Counted from the stretch's first letter, positions 8,907 through 18,599 are shown. The stretch is 64,000 bases of DNA from Dyadobacter sp. CY323 (GCF_021390245.1 NZ_JAJUXH010000018.1:124001-188000), one strand, 5' to 3'. Notes: generated from the sequence alone by a model not told the origin. Program-made: numbers and translations.

Positions 8907-8940
8907 AACTTAAAGATATTGAACTTTAACCAAATATGCC

Positions 8941-9678
8941 TTACCAAGGCGTTACACCTGTTTGAGGATTATATTCTTCGCTAAAAAACTGCCCGGTCGG
9001 GCCATCGCTATCGATCATTGCGTACTTGGCAACACGCGCTCCTCCCTGCTGAACTGTTCCGGTTCCCCGGTGGCCGTTAAAGTCAGTAGCCACAAAGCCT
9101 GGGCAAACTGCATTGACTTTGAATGGCGTATCCCGCAACTGGTAGGCCAGATCAATGGTGTACATATTCATTGCAGCTTTGGAGGAAGTGTACACCGCAG
9201 CTTTGTGATCGTAATATTTCCAGGATGGGTCACTGTGCAGCGTCAAAGAGCATCCACTCGATGACACATTCACAATACGGGGCTCTGGCGCCTTGCGCAG
9301 CAGGTCAATAAATGCCTGCGTTACCCGGACTACTCCATACAGATTAGTGTCAAAAACCTTTTTGTATTGATCGACATCCGCTTCCAGAGATGATTGCGGC
9401 ATCCCGCCATTAATCCCTGCGTTGTTGATCAAAGCATCCAGTGCCTGGGTTTTCTCACCAATTGTGGCACGCGCGGCCCGCACTGAGGCTGCATCTGTTA
9501 CATCCAAAGGTATGGCTTCAACGTTATCAAGGCCTTCTGCTTTCAACTTTTCGACTGCTTCCAAGCCATTCTCTAAACTGCGGCTTCCAAGATATACATA
9601 ATATCCTTGCAGGAGAAGTTGGCGTGCGGTTTCAAAGCCAACACCTTTGTTAGCTCCGGTAATCAGTACTTTTTTCAT
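8941..9678 (-). CDS. Short-chain dehydrogenase/reductase (SDR)
   Basis: 245 residues of the classical SDR family: Rossmann motif TGANKGVG at residues 7-14, NNAG near residue 88, and a catalytic YTSSKAA (Tyr-x-x-x-Lys). It should catalyse NAD(P)-dependent oxidation or reduction of a carbonyl or alcohol, substrate unknown. Its start overlaps the stop of the broken NmrA-like gene by four bases (ATGA), so the two formed an operon. The carbonyl-reductase-like N terminus (KGVGFETARQLLLQGYYVYLG) is typical of the subgroup often placed beside AraC or Crp regulators in Bacteroidota. Confidence 0.93.
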   Translation of the reverse strand: MKKVLITGANKGVGFETARQLLLQGYYVYLGSRSLENGLEAVEKLKAEGLDNVEAIPLDVTDAASVRAARATIGEKTQALDALINNAGINGGMPQSSLEADVDQYKKVFDTNLYGVVRVTQAFIDLLRKAPEPRIVNVSSSGCSLTLHSDPSWKYYDHKAAVYTSSKAAMNMYTIDLAYQLRDTPFKVNAVCPGFVATDFNGHRGTGTVQQGGARVAKYAMIDSDGPTGQFFSEEYNPQTGVTPW

Positions 9679-10363
9679 GATTGATTAGATTTATTGTGAT
9701 AAGTCAATGCAAATTCTTTTGCAAAATCAGCCAGCTTTACTTTACCGAGAGCCGGTTTGTTGCGATAATAATCTTCGTAAAGACTTCCGTTTTGTTGCGC
9801 AGCCTGCATTTCAACCAGGCCATTTGCGATCCATTTATTCATACCTGCATCCAGCATTTGTTGCAGCATCTGTTCACGCGGGATCGCCTGCCATTTCAAA
9901 TTGGGCATACCAATGGCTTCCCCTAACACTGTTGCAATTTCATTGGGAGAAACTTCGTCACTTGCCAGATAATGAACTGACCTTCCCTCAAAAGGTTTTT
10001 CCATTTCTTCTGCAATGACTGCCGCAATGTCCAGGGGAGACACCCACGGCTCTTTCTGGTCGCCTCCATAGGTTTGAATGATCGCAGCTTGCGAGGAGCA
10101 ACGAAATCTGCGTCTTTGTCAAAGATGTTGCCGATACCTTCCCAAGCTTCCATCAGATAAACAATGTCGGCTTCTTTGAAAGTAGCTGTCAAAAAATCAG
10201 GATCTTGTATAGTACCAATGGCTGCTTTTGCACCCAGAGCTTCAATGGCCTCGCGCCGCGCCGATTTACTGCTTATGATGGTCAGGTCATGTTTTTTACG
10301 GATTAATTCTTCTGCTAAGGGTTTACCAATATTTCCTAGCGAACCGGTTATTACAATTTTCAT
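9675..10363 (-). pseudogene. NmrA-like NAD(P)-binding protein with internal deletion
   Basis: The start at 10363 gives MKIVITGSLGNIGKPLAEEL, the nucleotide-binding fold of the atypical SDR / NmrA family, and continues to NIFDKDADFVA. The C-terminal half, from AAIIQTYGGDQKEPWVSPLD to the stop at 9675, is in another frame. The junction lies near 10090-10100. Together the halves have about 225 residues where the family usually has near 290, so about 60-70 residues were lost with a frame change. As read it gives a truncated protein. It lies head-to-head with the Crp/Fnr gene at 10534 across about 170 bases. Confidence 0.82.
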
Positions 10364-10533
10364 TCTGTTCTGTTTTTTTGTATTGCAAAGTTGTGCAACC
10401 TTCAAAAAGCAGATCTAACAGAATCAACGGTTCTTATAACAAAATTGAGGAAACCTACCGCTATGTCCCGTTTTCAAGATTTGATTATATCGTAACATTG
10501 TATCTATTTTGTCGTATTGAAATACTTTTTACG

Positions 10534-11118
10534 ATGTACGAGGCTTTTTTTAACTATCTGGAAAAATTTAGTTCTGAGCCGGTTTCAGAAGATGATAAGG
10601 TTTTGCTTGAAAAAGCATTGATTCCAGCCAAGTTACGAAAGAGGCAATATTTCCTACAAGCTGGCGACCAGTGCAAAAACTTTGCATTTATAGTAAAAGG
10701 AGCAATGCGACAATATTCGGTGGATGATAAAGGCACTGAATATATGGTCAGGTTAGGAGTTGAAGACTGGTGGATGGGAGACCGCGAAAGCTGGGTTATG
10801 CTCACTGCAAGCATTTACAATATCGATGCCTGGGAGGATACCGAAATGCTTTTGATTAACAGAGCTAACACCTTAGAGCTGATAAAAACGATACCTGCAT
10901 TTCGTGATATGATACAGCAGCTTGACGAAAAAAATAATATTGCCAATCAACGCAGGCTGACCTCAACCATAAGTTCTACTGCGCAAAAACGCTATACTGA
11001 ATTTATCGACTGTTATCCCGAACTACAACAACGATTTCCGCAGCACATCATCGCGTCATACCTGGGTATCACAAAAGATACGCTAAGCCGCGTCAGACGT
11101 CAGCTTTTACAACAGTAA
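10534..11118 (+). CDS. Crp/Fnr-family transcriptional regulator
   Basis: I chose the ATG at 10534 (MYEAFFNYLEKFS), giving 194 residues, the usual length for this Bacteroidota subfamily. The frame is open further up to 10378, but the extra part has no family similarity and covers the promoter region. Residues 25-115 form the cyclic-nucleotide-binding-type beta roll (FLQAGDQCKNFAFIVKGAMR), followed by a dimer helix and the C-terminal helix-turn-helix IIASYLGITKDTLSRVRRQL. It is divergent from the NmrA-like and SDR genes, which it may control. Two fragments of relatives lie at 7638-7765 and 7811-7897. Confidence 0.9.
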   Translation: MYEAFFNYLEKFSSEPVSEDDKVLLEKALIPAKLRKRQYFLQAGDQCKNFAFIVKGAMRQYSVDDKGTEYMVRLGVEDWWMGDRESWVMLTASIYNIDAWEDTEMLLINRANTLELIKTIPAFRDMIQQLDEKNNIANQRRLTSTISSTAQKRYTEFIDCYPELQQRFPQHIIASYLGITKDTLSRVRRQLLQQ

Positions 11119-11152
11119 AATCCAGTCAGCTTCAACAGGAGATTAGCCATCA

Positions 11153-11177
11153 GTAGACATTAGTCTACCTTTTTTTT
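11153..11177 (+). terminator. Rho-independent terminator
   Basis: Stem GTAGAC (11153-11158), loop ATTA, stem GTCTAC (11163-11168), then C and eight T. It ends the Crp/Fnr transcript. Confidence 0.85.
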
Positions 11178-11246
11178 CGACTTACATCATCTTTTGCTTC
11201 TACGCGGTATCGGAACTTTGCCTTTATAAAACATAAACAAAGTTCC

Positions 11247-11900
11247 ATGCAAAATGTAAAAACAGGCCTTGAAGCCCTTCTTCGTCCTGAGGACAGCATT
11301 CTCGTCTTAATCGATCACCAGCCTTACCAGTTCACCAACCTGAACAGCCACGAGCCTACCATCATTATTAACAATGTTACGGGTCTTTCTAAGGCAGCAA
11401 AAGTGTTTAATGTACCCACCATTCTGACTACGGTTATTGAAGAACGCGGCGGCTACATCATCAAACAGATCCAGGATGTTTTCCCTGAACAAAAACCGAT
11501 CAACCGTACTTTTATCAATACCTGGCAGGACCCTAATGTTACCGATATTGTAAAAGAAAGCGGCCGCAAACAGCTGATTATGTGCGGCTTGTGGACAGAG
11601 GTGTGCGTTGCTATGCCAGCGATCCAGGCACTTAGCGAAGGCTACGATGTATTTGTGGTTACAGATGCTTGTGGAAGCGTCACAGCAGAAGCACACGATA
11701 TGGCTGTGCGCCGAATGGTTCAGGCCGGAGTGGTGCCGATTAACTGGATGGCCGTTGCTGCTGAATGGCAACGTAACTGGGCCCGGATGGAAACAGCACG
11801 TCCATTATCCGGTGTACTATTGGAACATGGCGGAGGAAGCGGAGTATCGCTTGCCTGGGAATTGCAGCTTCTAGCGACTCCCGTACAAGAAAATCAGTGA
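11247..11900 (+). CDS. Isochorismatase-family hydrolase (YcaC-like)
   Basis: 217 residues of the cysteine-hydrolase / isochorismatase fold. The catalytic Asp is about residue 23 (VLIDHQ) and the nucleophile Cys about residue 120 in WTEVCV, preceded by the usual GRKQLIMCGL. The overall pattern resembles YcaC-like proteins, whose substrates are mostly unknown. It stands alone between the Crp/Fnr terminator and its own terminator. The C-terminal stretch after residue 195 (GVLLEHGGGSGVSLAWELQ) is also usual for this subgroup. Confidence 0.9.
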   Translation: MQNVKTGLEALLRPEDSILVLIDHQPYQFTNLNSHEPTIIINNVTGLSKAAKVFNVPTILTTVIEERGGYIIKQIQDVFPEQKPINRTFINTWQDPNVTDIVKESGRKQLIMCGLWTEVCVAMPAIQALSEGYDVFVVTDACGSVTAEAHDMAVRRMVQAGVVPINWMAVAAEWQRNWARMETARPLSGVLLEHGGGSGVSLAWELQLLATPVQENQ

Positions 11901-11907
11901 CAATTGG

Positions 11908-11945
11908 AAAGCAACATCTTGATCCATTCAGGATGTTGCTTTTTA
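11908..11945 (+). terminator. Rho-independent terminator
   Basis: AAAGCAACATC (11908-11918) pairs with GATGTTGCTTT (11932-11942), followed by T residues. It lies eight bases after the hydrolase stop. Confidence 0.88.
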
Positions 11946-11973
11946 CATTTTTAACCATAAAAATCAAAAAAAC

Positions 11974-12159
11974 ATGAGCGAGGAAGCAGCCATAATGATG
12001 GAAAATAATCTCAGCCAGGTTTGGAATGAAAGAGATCCGGGCGCCAGGTTGAAGGCTATCGAGAAAATTTACGATTCCGCAGCGAATCTGTACCACGTCG
12101 GAGACCACGTTACAGGTCTTGATGCCATCAATAACAGCGTCACATCTACAAAGAAGTAA
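11974..12159 (+). pseudogene. NTF2/SnoaL-like protein, N-terminal fragment
   Basis: 61 codons resembling the start of an NTF2-like protein: NLSQVWNERDPGARLKAIEK followed by IYDSAANLYHVGDHVTGLDA, where the family expects about 120 residues. The frame stops after INNSVTSTKK, and the following bases to 12271 no longer encode a recognisable second half. It is likely a truncated gene, although a short peptide could still be made. Confidence 0.6.
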
Positions 12160-12271
12160 AGCTTATCTGCATTGATGATCAGCAGCGCATGGTTCCATGT
12201 TGTTGGCTGTCCAGTGAACAGGGAGTATTTTAAAACAAAGTGCCGGAAATCACGAAGGCAGATGAAATTTT

Positions 12272-13504
12272 TCAGTTGAAAATAAACTCGCTTGATGCGG
12301 AAATATTCCGGTGATCTTTGGTATAAAAAAAACCGTACTTAAAGTTTTCTGTCCGCATATCAGTCGATAATGTGCGCGTTTCCGGGTCAATCTTTACCTT
12401 TTTTTTCAGCCAGACTCTTTCCTCATTGGTCGAAGTCGTGTCATTTGAATAATAAAAATCTGCATACCACAAAGAAACGGGTCCCTGGTACGATGCCTTG
12501 ACTTCATCAGTTCCTTTCGGCATGTCGGTTACCATGGTCAGCGGCGCCTTATTTTCCAGAATATTTTCCATAAAATACCTGATCTCATGTGGTTCCCAGC
12601 CCCATTCATGGCTATGTTTCATCTCGGGCAGTAAAAGGACCTGACGCTTATTTTTAGCTACCAAATTGTACGTTTTACTGTAAGTAACCACATTGTAAAA
12701 TTTATCCTTGTTCCCGTTGACAAAACAAAACTGCGGACTCGCAAACGGCAGGTATACAGACGGATCGAAATAGCGCATCCATTTATGCCGGACATCCTCC
12801 GAAAGATGGTTAAGCGGCACTTTGAATACATCCGATTCGTCATAATATCCACATCCGTAAACCGGCACTGCGGCTTTGAAACGATTGTCGAGCGAAGCAA
12901 CAATGCAAGTCAGGTAACCGCCCCAGCTGATGCCGGTCACACCCGTTTTAGCCTGGTCGACTTCGGGAAAATTAAGCAGCAGCGAATGTGCCTGAATAGA
13001 TGCTGCAACCGCGTGATAGCTCCACATATCTTTCGGGTTCGACTTTCCCATTTTATCGAATTTTTGTTCCTGGGACTGGTCCGGCCCGGGCTGCGCCAGT
13101 TTTTTACCATCCGCACCGTTTCCCGACAAATCCATCGCTATAGCCGCATAACCTTCTGATGCCCATTTTTCCACCCATTCTTTAAAAGCCTTTCCTCCGC
13201 CTCCGTGGATCAGTACTATGCCCGGAAATTTATTTTTACGGTTGGTTATTCCGTTCAACAAATTCGGGTTAGAATAATAAGCAAACACCTGAGTCGGGTG
13301 GCCATCGTAAGCAACACTTTTGTAAAGCAAGGTATGGACCGGACTTTTTTTATCCAGCCACTCCACTTCCGGCGCCTTGCTCAGCTGGCCAAGATCCCAC
13401 AACAATGAATCGATTTTGATCGCCTCTCGATTAATAACCAGGCTTGTTTTTTGCTGGCCAAAGGCGGTAAAAGTGATGAGTACTAAGAAAAATATGTTTT
13501 TCAT
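12272..13504 (-). CDS. Secreted alpha/beta hydrolase (prolyl-oligopeptidase / acetyl-xylan-esterase-like)
   Basis: Last gene of the large catabolic operon. I chose ATG 13504, which starts the signal peptide MKNIFFLVLITFTAFG; an upstream TTG at 13513 only adds three residues. The mature part is an alpha/beta hydrolase with oxyanion HGGG (VLIHGGGGKAFKEW), the nucleophile elbow GISWGGY, and a C-terminal MKHSHEWGWEPHE that probably supplies the catalytic His. The fold resembles secreted esterases and peptidases. In this locus it may remove an ester group or cleave the imported compound in the periplasm. It starts 28 bases after the kinase stop. Confidence 0.88.
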   Translation of the reverse strand: MKNIFFLVLITFTAFGQQKTSLVINREAIKIDSLLWDLGQLSKAPEVEWLDKKSPVHTLLYKSVAYDGHPTQVFAYYSNPNLLNGITNRKNKFPGIVLIHGGGGKAFKEWVEKWASEGYAAIAMDLSGNGADGKKLAQPGPDQSQEQKFDKMGKSNPKDMWSYHAVAASIQAHSLLLNFPEVDQAKTGVTGISWGGYLTCIVASLDNRFKAAVPVYGCGYYDESDVFKVPLNHLSEDVRHKWMRYFDPSVYLPFASPQFCFVNGNKDKFYNVVTYSKTYNLVAKNKRQVLLLPEMKHSHEWGWEPHEIRYFMENILENKAPLTMVTDMPKGTDEVKASYQGPVSLWYADFYYSNDTTSTNEERVWLKKKVKIDPETRTLSTDMRTENFKYGFFYTKDHRNISASSEFIFN

Positions 13505-13531
13505 CTGATTCAAAGTTCACTTATTCAGAAA

Positions 13532-15046
13532 TTAGAATGACTTGTGCCATCCTTTTTTGATCGCCTCCGGAATCGTTGTTGCAAGTACCTTGTAAAGTTC
13601 ATACCGCAGCTGATATAATGCCTGATTTTGCAAATTCGGCTCGAAAACGACTTTTATGTCCGGTGTTAATTCCTGAAAGCTACTATAAAGCCCTGCACCA
13701 ATGCCTGTACTAAAAGCGGCGCCCCAGGTACCTGTCTCTCTGCAACTGCATATTTCTACCTCCATACCCAAAACATCGGCAAAGAGTTGTCCGAAGATCC
13801 CGCTCCCCGATGCTCCGCCGGTCAGCCTCACACTACGATTCTGAATGCCCGCGTTCTGCAGCTTTTCTATGTGATATTTATGCCCGAAAACAATTCCTTC
13901 GTACAGTGACCATAACATATCAGCCTTCGTATGCCAGCCAGAGAGCCCAAAAAAACCGCCCTTGGCATTCTTATGGATATTACCTCCATATAGGTACGGC
14001 AAATAAAACGGCGCATCCTGCCTGGGTACCTGCGCAGCTACCATCTGATCGCAAATCTGGAACACTGAAATGCCAGCCTTCTTCGCACGCCGCTTTTCTG
14101 TCGGGCAAAACTGGTCGACAAACCATTCCAGGTTTGTCATGGAACTGGCATCCGCTTCAATGCTGATATGGTATTGTGGACTTGCAAACAATGCACTCAT
14201 AGCCAGATCATTATTTACCAAAGGCTTGTCAGTGAGCGTCGCATTCACACTCCAAGTTCCCGCAATCACACCAATTTGTCCCGGGCTGCAAATACCGCTT
14301 CCAATCAGGTTGGCACAAACATCGATCATCCCGGCTACCACTTTCGTACCCGGCATGAGGCCGGTTTCAATGGCTGCATTCGCGGTGACCTTTCCTATCA
14401 CTTCGTAGCTTTTTTTGAGCATGGGCAAATCGGGGAGCAGATCCCCGAGACCATACATATCCAGCAATGCAGGATTATAGTTTTTTCTCTCGATATCCAA
14501 CAAATTAGTTGCGCTCATATCCGAGTAATCGGAGGCAATTTCGCCGGTGAGGCAGAAATTGAGATAGTCTTTTGAGAGAAATACGGTACCTATTTTTTCG
14601 TAGGTAACTGGTTCCTCTTTTTTAAGCCATGCCAGCAAGGAATTGGTCTGAGCAGGCCAAAGCTTTTGACGGGTGTACGGGTATACTTTGTCCGCTAGCC
14701 CGGCCGCCTCCCATTCCGCGCAAATTCCGGCGGCACGCGTATCAACAGATTGGATTCCGCGCAGCACTTTTTTCTGTTTATCCAAAAGGTACAGTCCGTT
14801 TCCGTGACCGCAAATCCCGACAGCCGCAATTTCTCCCGGCCAAATATCTGCTTTGGCAATTACATTACGGATTGTTTTTGCGGCATACTCCCAAAGTTCC
14901 GTTAGATTTCTCTCGTGATGTCCCTGGGCAGGATGGTACGAAGGTATTCTGGCGGAACTGGTTGCGACCACATTTCCCTCGGTGTCAAAAATCGTCGCTT
15001 TGCAGATCGTGTTGCCGCTGTCTAGTCCTAGCAGGTACTTGCCCAT
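13532..15046 (-). CDS. FGGY-family carbohydrate kinase (L-xylulokinase LyxK-like)
   Basis: 504 residues, full length for FGGY kinases. The N-terminal phosphate-binding motif is YLLGLDSGNT; the second lobe has GTWSVNATLT and the C-terminal FGGY-type signature RLTGGASGSGIFGQLFADVL. Along its length it resembles E. coli LyxK (for example YPLTRQ / YPYTRQ, LFLLDK / LYLLDK), from memory of that protein. It phosphorylates a sugar, ketose or polyol; the exact substrate is not given by the sequence. It sits in an operon with a GlpD-like dehydrogenase and an aldolase, so its phosphorylated product is probably oxidised or cleaved next. Confidence 0.9.
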   Translation of the reverse strand: MGKYLLGLDSGNTICKATIFDTEGNVVATSSARIPSYHPAQGHHERNLTELWEYAAKTIRNVIAKADIWPGEIAAVGICGHGNGLYLLDKQKKVLRGIQSVDTRAAGICAEWEAAGLADKVYPYTRQKLWPAQTNSLLAWLKKEEPVTYEKIGTVFLSKDYLNFCLTGEIASDYSDMSATNLLDIERKNYNPALLDMYGLGDLLPDLPMLKKSYEVIGKVTANAAIETGLMPGTKVVAGMIDVCANLIGSGICSPGQIGVIAGTWSVNATLTDKPLVNNDLAMSALFASPQYHISIEADASSMTNLEWFVDQFCPTEKRRAKKAGISVFQICDQMVAAQVPRQDAPFYLPYLYGGNIHKNAKGGFFGLSGWHTKADMLWSLYEGIVFGHKYHIEKLQNAGIQNRSVRLTGGASGSGIFGQLFADVLGMEVEICSCRETGTWGAAFSTGIGAGLYSSFQELTPDIKVVFEPNLQNQALYQLRYELYKVLATTIPEAIKKGWHKSF

Positions 15047-15081
15047 TGGTCAAAGTCAGTTTAATGCAAGATCCGGGATTT

Positions 15082-16254
15082 TTACCAGGCCTCGCGATAC
15101 AGTTTTACAATCTCATCATGAGAAGGAACAACCGGGTTATTCTGAGGACTACCCGAAGCCAGCGCGTCCTTGGCCATTTTATCCAAGACATTCCAAAATT
15201 CCTTTTCGTCCATTTCAAGACAGTGCCTGAGTCGCGGAATTTTCAACTTTTCATTTAAGCTTTCCAGACCAGCTATCAACTTTTCAGCAGCGTTTTGGTC
15301 GGAATCCTTACTATCTGCGAGACCCATTGTGCGCGAAACATTGGCATATCTCGATAGCGAACCCGGTAATGAGAAGCGCGTTACGGCTGGCAGCAAAACC
15401 GCGTTCGACAATCCATGTGCCAGATGGAACAGTGCACCCAGCGGCCGGCTCATGCCATGGACCAGGCAAACGCTGCTGTTGGTAAAAGCCATTCCGCCCT
15501 GGCAGGCTGCAACAGACATTCCCTCCCGGGCTTCCCGGTCACCCGGATTTTCCCAGGCTGAAACCAAATGCCTGCTCACCAAGCCAATGCAAGACAATGC
15601 AATCGGATCGGTCATTCTATTTGCCTTGCGGGAAACATAGGCTTCGATCCCGTGCGTCAGCGTATCCACACCCACATAGGCAGTGAGTGCCGGCGGCATG
15701 GACAGGGTAAGTTCAAAGTCGATCAGGGCGATTGTCGGCATGAGGTGCCGGTCCAGGATCATCATTTTCACATGTCGCTCCTCGTCTGTGATCACCGCTA
15801 CCTTGGTCGCCTCGCTGCCTGTTCCGGCTGTGGTTGGTATGACGATCAGCGGCACCCCGGTATTTGGGATCTTGTGATAACCCGCATACTCGCTGAGCGG
15901 CGCATCATTATTGGCCAGAACAGCAATTGCCTTGGACGCGTCAATGGGGCTTCCTCCGCCGATTGCAACGATCAGGTCGGCTTGGCTGTCGCGGAAAATG
16001 CGCAGGCCTGCTTCAACATTGCGGACAGTCGGATCCGGCTGCACGCCGCTAAAAATGAACGACTCAATATTTTCGGCACTTAACGCTTCCGAAACATTGG
16101 CAATAAGGCCTGTACGGACCAGATAAGCATCTGTTACCAAGAGAACTTTCTTTGCGTGAAACCGCTGCGCGTAAACGGCGAGCTGGGTGATAACACCCGC
16201 CCCGGTCACCACCGAAGCAGGTGCATTGAATTCATGAAATGTTGCTGCTACCAT
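15082..16254 (-). CDS. Iron-containing alcohol dehydrogenase (FucO/YiaY type)
   Basis: 390 residues of the group III (iron) alcohol dehydrogenases. The nucleotide-binding GGGSPIDASKAIA and PTTAGTGSEAT motifs are intact, and the metal ligands are represented by GVDTLTHGIEAY and HGMSRPLGALFHLAHG. Such enzymes interconvert small aldehydes and alcohols such as lactaldehyde/propanediol or glycolaldehyde/ethylene glycol with NAD(H). It overlaps the aldehyde dehydrogenase stop by seven bases. In this pathway it would act on an aldehyde from the aldolase step or on the alcohol substrate itself. Confidence 0.92.
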   Translation of the reverse strand: MVAATFHEFNAPASVVTGAGVITQLAVYAQRFHAKKVLLVTDAYLVRTGLIANVSEALSAENIESFIFSGVQPDPTVRNVEAGLRIFRDSQADLIVAIGGGSPIDASKAIAVLANNDAPLSEYAGYHKIPNTGVPLIVIPTTAGTGSEATKVAVITDEERHVKMMILDRHLMPTIALIDFELTLSMPPALTAYVGVDTLTHGIEAYVSRKANRMTDPIALSCIGLVSRHLVSAWENPGDREAREGMSVAACQGGMAFTNSSVCLVHGMSRPLGALFHLAHGLSNAVLLPAVTRFSLPGSLSRYANVSRTMGLADSKDSDQNAAEKLIAGLESLNEKLKIPRLRHCLEMDEKEFWNVLDKMAKDALASGSPQNNPVVPSHDEIVKLYREAW

Positions 16255-17735
16255 CCCTGTGAGCGTTGATAGTTGTTATCCCAGCGGGAGAGCACCACTT
16301 TTTGACGGGTAAAAAACATCACACCTTCCGTTCCCTGAAGATGCAGGTCGCCGTAAAACGAATCATTCCATCCCGAAAATGGGAAAAGTGCCATAGGAGC
16401 AGGTACGCCCACATTCACCCCGATCATTCCACATTTGACACCCTGACTAAATTGTCGGGCAGCCGCTCCATTTGTGGTGTAAATCGTCGCGCCATTTCCA
16501 AACGGAAGCCGGTTCAGCCAGTCAATCGCTTCTTCCAGACTTTTTGGCGAAAGCATCGACAAAACGGGGCCGAATATTTCCTCCTGAAAAACCGGCATTT
16601 CTGGCAAAACTTGCTCGATCAATGTGGGGCCTACGAAAAAACCTTTCTCCGGGATATTGTTACGTCCGTCGCAAACCACACCCACGCCTTTTTCAATGGC
16701 CTGGTCAATGCATTTTAATATTCTATTCTGGGCCAAATCGTCGATTACCGGTCCCATATCAATATTATCACTGGCAGATGTATCGCCCATTTTCAGCGAA
16801 TTCATCACAATGGAAAGTCGCTCTTTCAACGGTACCGCGATCTCGCCGATCCCCATTAACAGCGATCCGGCCATACAACGCTGTCCGGCACATCCGAAAG
16901 CGGCCCCGGTGATCGCCCTGATTGCAGATTCCGGGTCTGCGTCGGGCATAACCAGCTGCACATTTTTTGCACCGCCACCTGCCTGCACCCGTTTTCCGTG
17001 CGCAGTACCCAGACTGTACACGTATTTGGCTATATGTGAAGAACCTACAAAGCTGATCGCCGAAATACCGGGATGTGTGCAAATTGCATCGACTACCTCT
17101 TTTCCTCCGTGAACGATATTAAAAACGCCGTCGGGAAGTCCTGCTTCCTGGAACATTTCGGCCAGCCGCACGGCTGTGAGCGGTACTTTTTCGCTGGGTT
17201 TCAAGATAAATGTATTGCCGCAGGCAATCGCGAGCGGGAACATCCACATGGGTACCATCGCCGGAAAATTAAACGGACTGATGCCGGCGCAAACCCCGAG
17301 CGGTTCTCGCATGGTGATCCCATCGATCTGCGATGCCAGCTGACTAAGGTTCTCGCCTTTCAGCAACTGTGCAATGCCACAGGCAAATTCCACGACTTCA
17401 AATCCCCTCCGGATGTCTCCGCGCGCCTCTTCAATCGTCTTGCCGTTTTCAATGGTGATCAGTCGGGCAATGGCTTCCATTTCTTTTTCAAGAAGATACC
17501 GGTACCGGAACAGCACATCCGCTCTTTTTGGCGCAGGCAATTGCGACCAGGCCGGAAATGCGGCACTCGCTGCCTGCACGGCCTGGTCAAGATCCAGCGC
17601 CGTTCCCATAGGCGTCCGGGCAATGATCTCGCCTGTCGATGGGTTATATACGTTACCGAAACTGCCATCCGTTTTGCTGATCCACTTACCGCCGATCAGC
17701 ATTGGGACTGTTTCATAATCTGCAGTCAAATCCAT
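16248..17735 (-). CDS. mmsA: CoA-acylating methylmalonate-semialdehyde dehydrogenase-like enzyme
   Basis: 495 residues. It has the aldehyde dehydrogenase fold with the features of the CoA-dependent MmsA/IolA branch: ISPFNFPAMVPMWMFPLA, the active-site cysteine in GCAGQRCMAG, and the C-terminal FTRQKVV. Typical members oxidise malonate or methylmalonate semialdehyde to acetyl- or propionyl-CoA. In this operon it probably oxidises the aldehyde that the aldolase releases; whether CoA is used is inferred from the family. It lies eight bases after the aldolase gene and overlaps the iron alcohol dehydrogenase. Confidence 0.9.
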   Translation of the reverse strand: MDLTADYETVPMLIGGKWISKTDGSFGNVYNPSTGEIIARTPMGTALDLDQAVQAASAAFPAWSQLPAPKRADVLFRYRYLLEKEMEAIARLITIENGKTIEEARGDIRRGFEVVEFACGIAQLLKGENLSQLASQIDGITMREPLGVCAGISPFNFPAMVPMWMFPLAIACGNTFILKPSEKVPLTAVRLAEMFQEAGLPDGVFNIVHGGKEVVDAICTHPGISAISFVGSSHIAKYVYSLGTAHGKRVQAGGGAKNVQLVMPDADPESAIRAITGAAFGCAGQRCMAGSLLMGIGEIAVPLKERLSIVMNSLKMGDTSASDNIDMGPVIDDLAQNRILKCIDQAIEKGVGVVCDGRNNIPEKGFFVGPTLIEQVLPEMPVFQEEIFGPVLSMLSPKSLEEAIDWLNRLPFGNGATIYTTNGAAARQFSQGVKCGMIGVNVGVPAPMALFPFSGWNDSFYGDLHLQGTEGVMFFTRQKVVLSRWDNNYQRSQGW

Positions 17736-17743
17736 GCGACACG

Positions 17744-18595
17744 TTAATTTTCATTTTGATAAATAGCCAATGCCTGTTCCGGCGTCGCGTCCTCATGGAT
17801 CATGGCCATAAAGGCTTTGACGATTTGTGCCGGATTGGGATGCTGGTACACATTTCTTCCATATACCAGCCCCATTGCACCTTGTTGCAGCAGGCCATGA
17901 CTCTTGCGAAAAAGCTCGGGCAAGTCCGATTTTCCACCCCCGCGGACCAGTACCGGGCAGCGCGCCGCGGCGATTACTTCATGGTAATCCTCCACATGGT
18001 CGGTCGGGTCTGCTTTGATGATATCGGCGCCTAGCTCCCTTGCCTGCCTTACCAGGGGCACGATCAGGCTTTTATTTCCGTCTACCTGATAACCTCCCCG
18101 CGCATCATTTCCCTTCATTACCAACGGCTCGATCATCATCGGCATCCCGTATTTTTCACATACCCCGCGAAGACGGCTGATATTTTTGATGCTCAGCCTG
18201 AGCAAATCGGGTTCGCCTGGCAATAACAGCAGGTTCACGACAATGCAGGATGCATCCATGCGCAACGCTTCCAGGATCGGTTCTTCCTCATTTTGCAATG
18301 CACTGAACATGACTTTATGCGTTTGCGCATTGTAAGGGTTACCTACATCCACCCGCATCACAAGCGCCGGTTTGCTTTTCCCAGGGATACGCTGCAAAAT
18401 GTCACTTTGTCCGTAGTTGGTTTGAATGGCATCTGGCCCTGCCTCTACCAGCTGGCCGATGACCTCGTCCATATTTTCGAGACCGTCTAAAAAGCCGTAT
18501 TCGTTGAATACCCCGTGATCAACAGCCACGTCGAGGCATTTGCCGGACGCATTGAACATCCGGTTCAGCCGTACTTTGGATGATAAAAACATCAT
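17744..18595 (-). CDS. Class I aldolase of the FbaB/LsrF (DeoC-like) family
   Basis: 283 residues forming a TIM barrel. The Schiff-base lysine is about residue 194 in GADIIKADPTD; DVAVDHG near residue 25 and the C-terminal phosphate-binding VRGGGK match the FbaB/LsrF family. Members cleave ketose phosphates or thiolytically cleave the phosphorylated autoinducer AI-2 product. With a FGGY kinase upstream in the pathway it most likely cuts a phosphorylated intermediate into a triose phosphate and an aldehyde. It starts four bases after the GlpD-like gene stop. Confidence 0.88.
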   Translation of the reverse strand: MMFLSSKVRLNRMFNASGKCLDVAVDHGVFNEYGFLDGLENMDEVIGQLVEAGPDAIQTNYGQSDILQRIPGKSKPALVMRVDVGNPYNAQTHKVMFSALQNEEEPILEALRMDASCIVVNLLLLPGEPDLLRLSIKNISRLRGVCEKYGMPMMIEPLVMKGNDARGGYQVDGNKSLIVPLVRQARELGADIIKADPTDHVEDYHEVIAAARCPVLVRGGGKSDLPELFRKSHGLLQQGAMGLVYGRNVYQHPNPAQIVKAFMAMIHEDATPEQALAIYQNEN

Positions 18596-18599
18596 TTGA

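Noticed and set aside
10378..10533. A longer N terminus for the Crp/Fnr protein
   Set aside because: The extra 52 residues are not family-like and would overlap the divergent promoter region; the ATG at 10534 gives the usual length.
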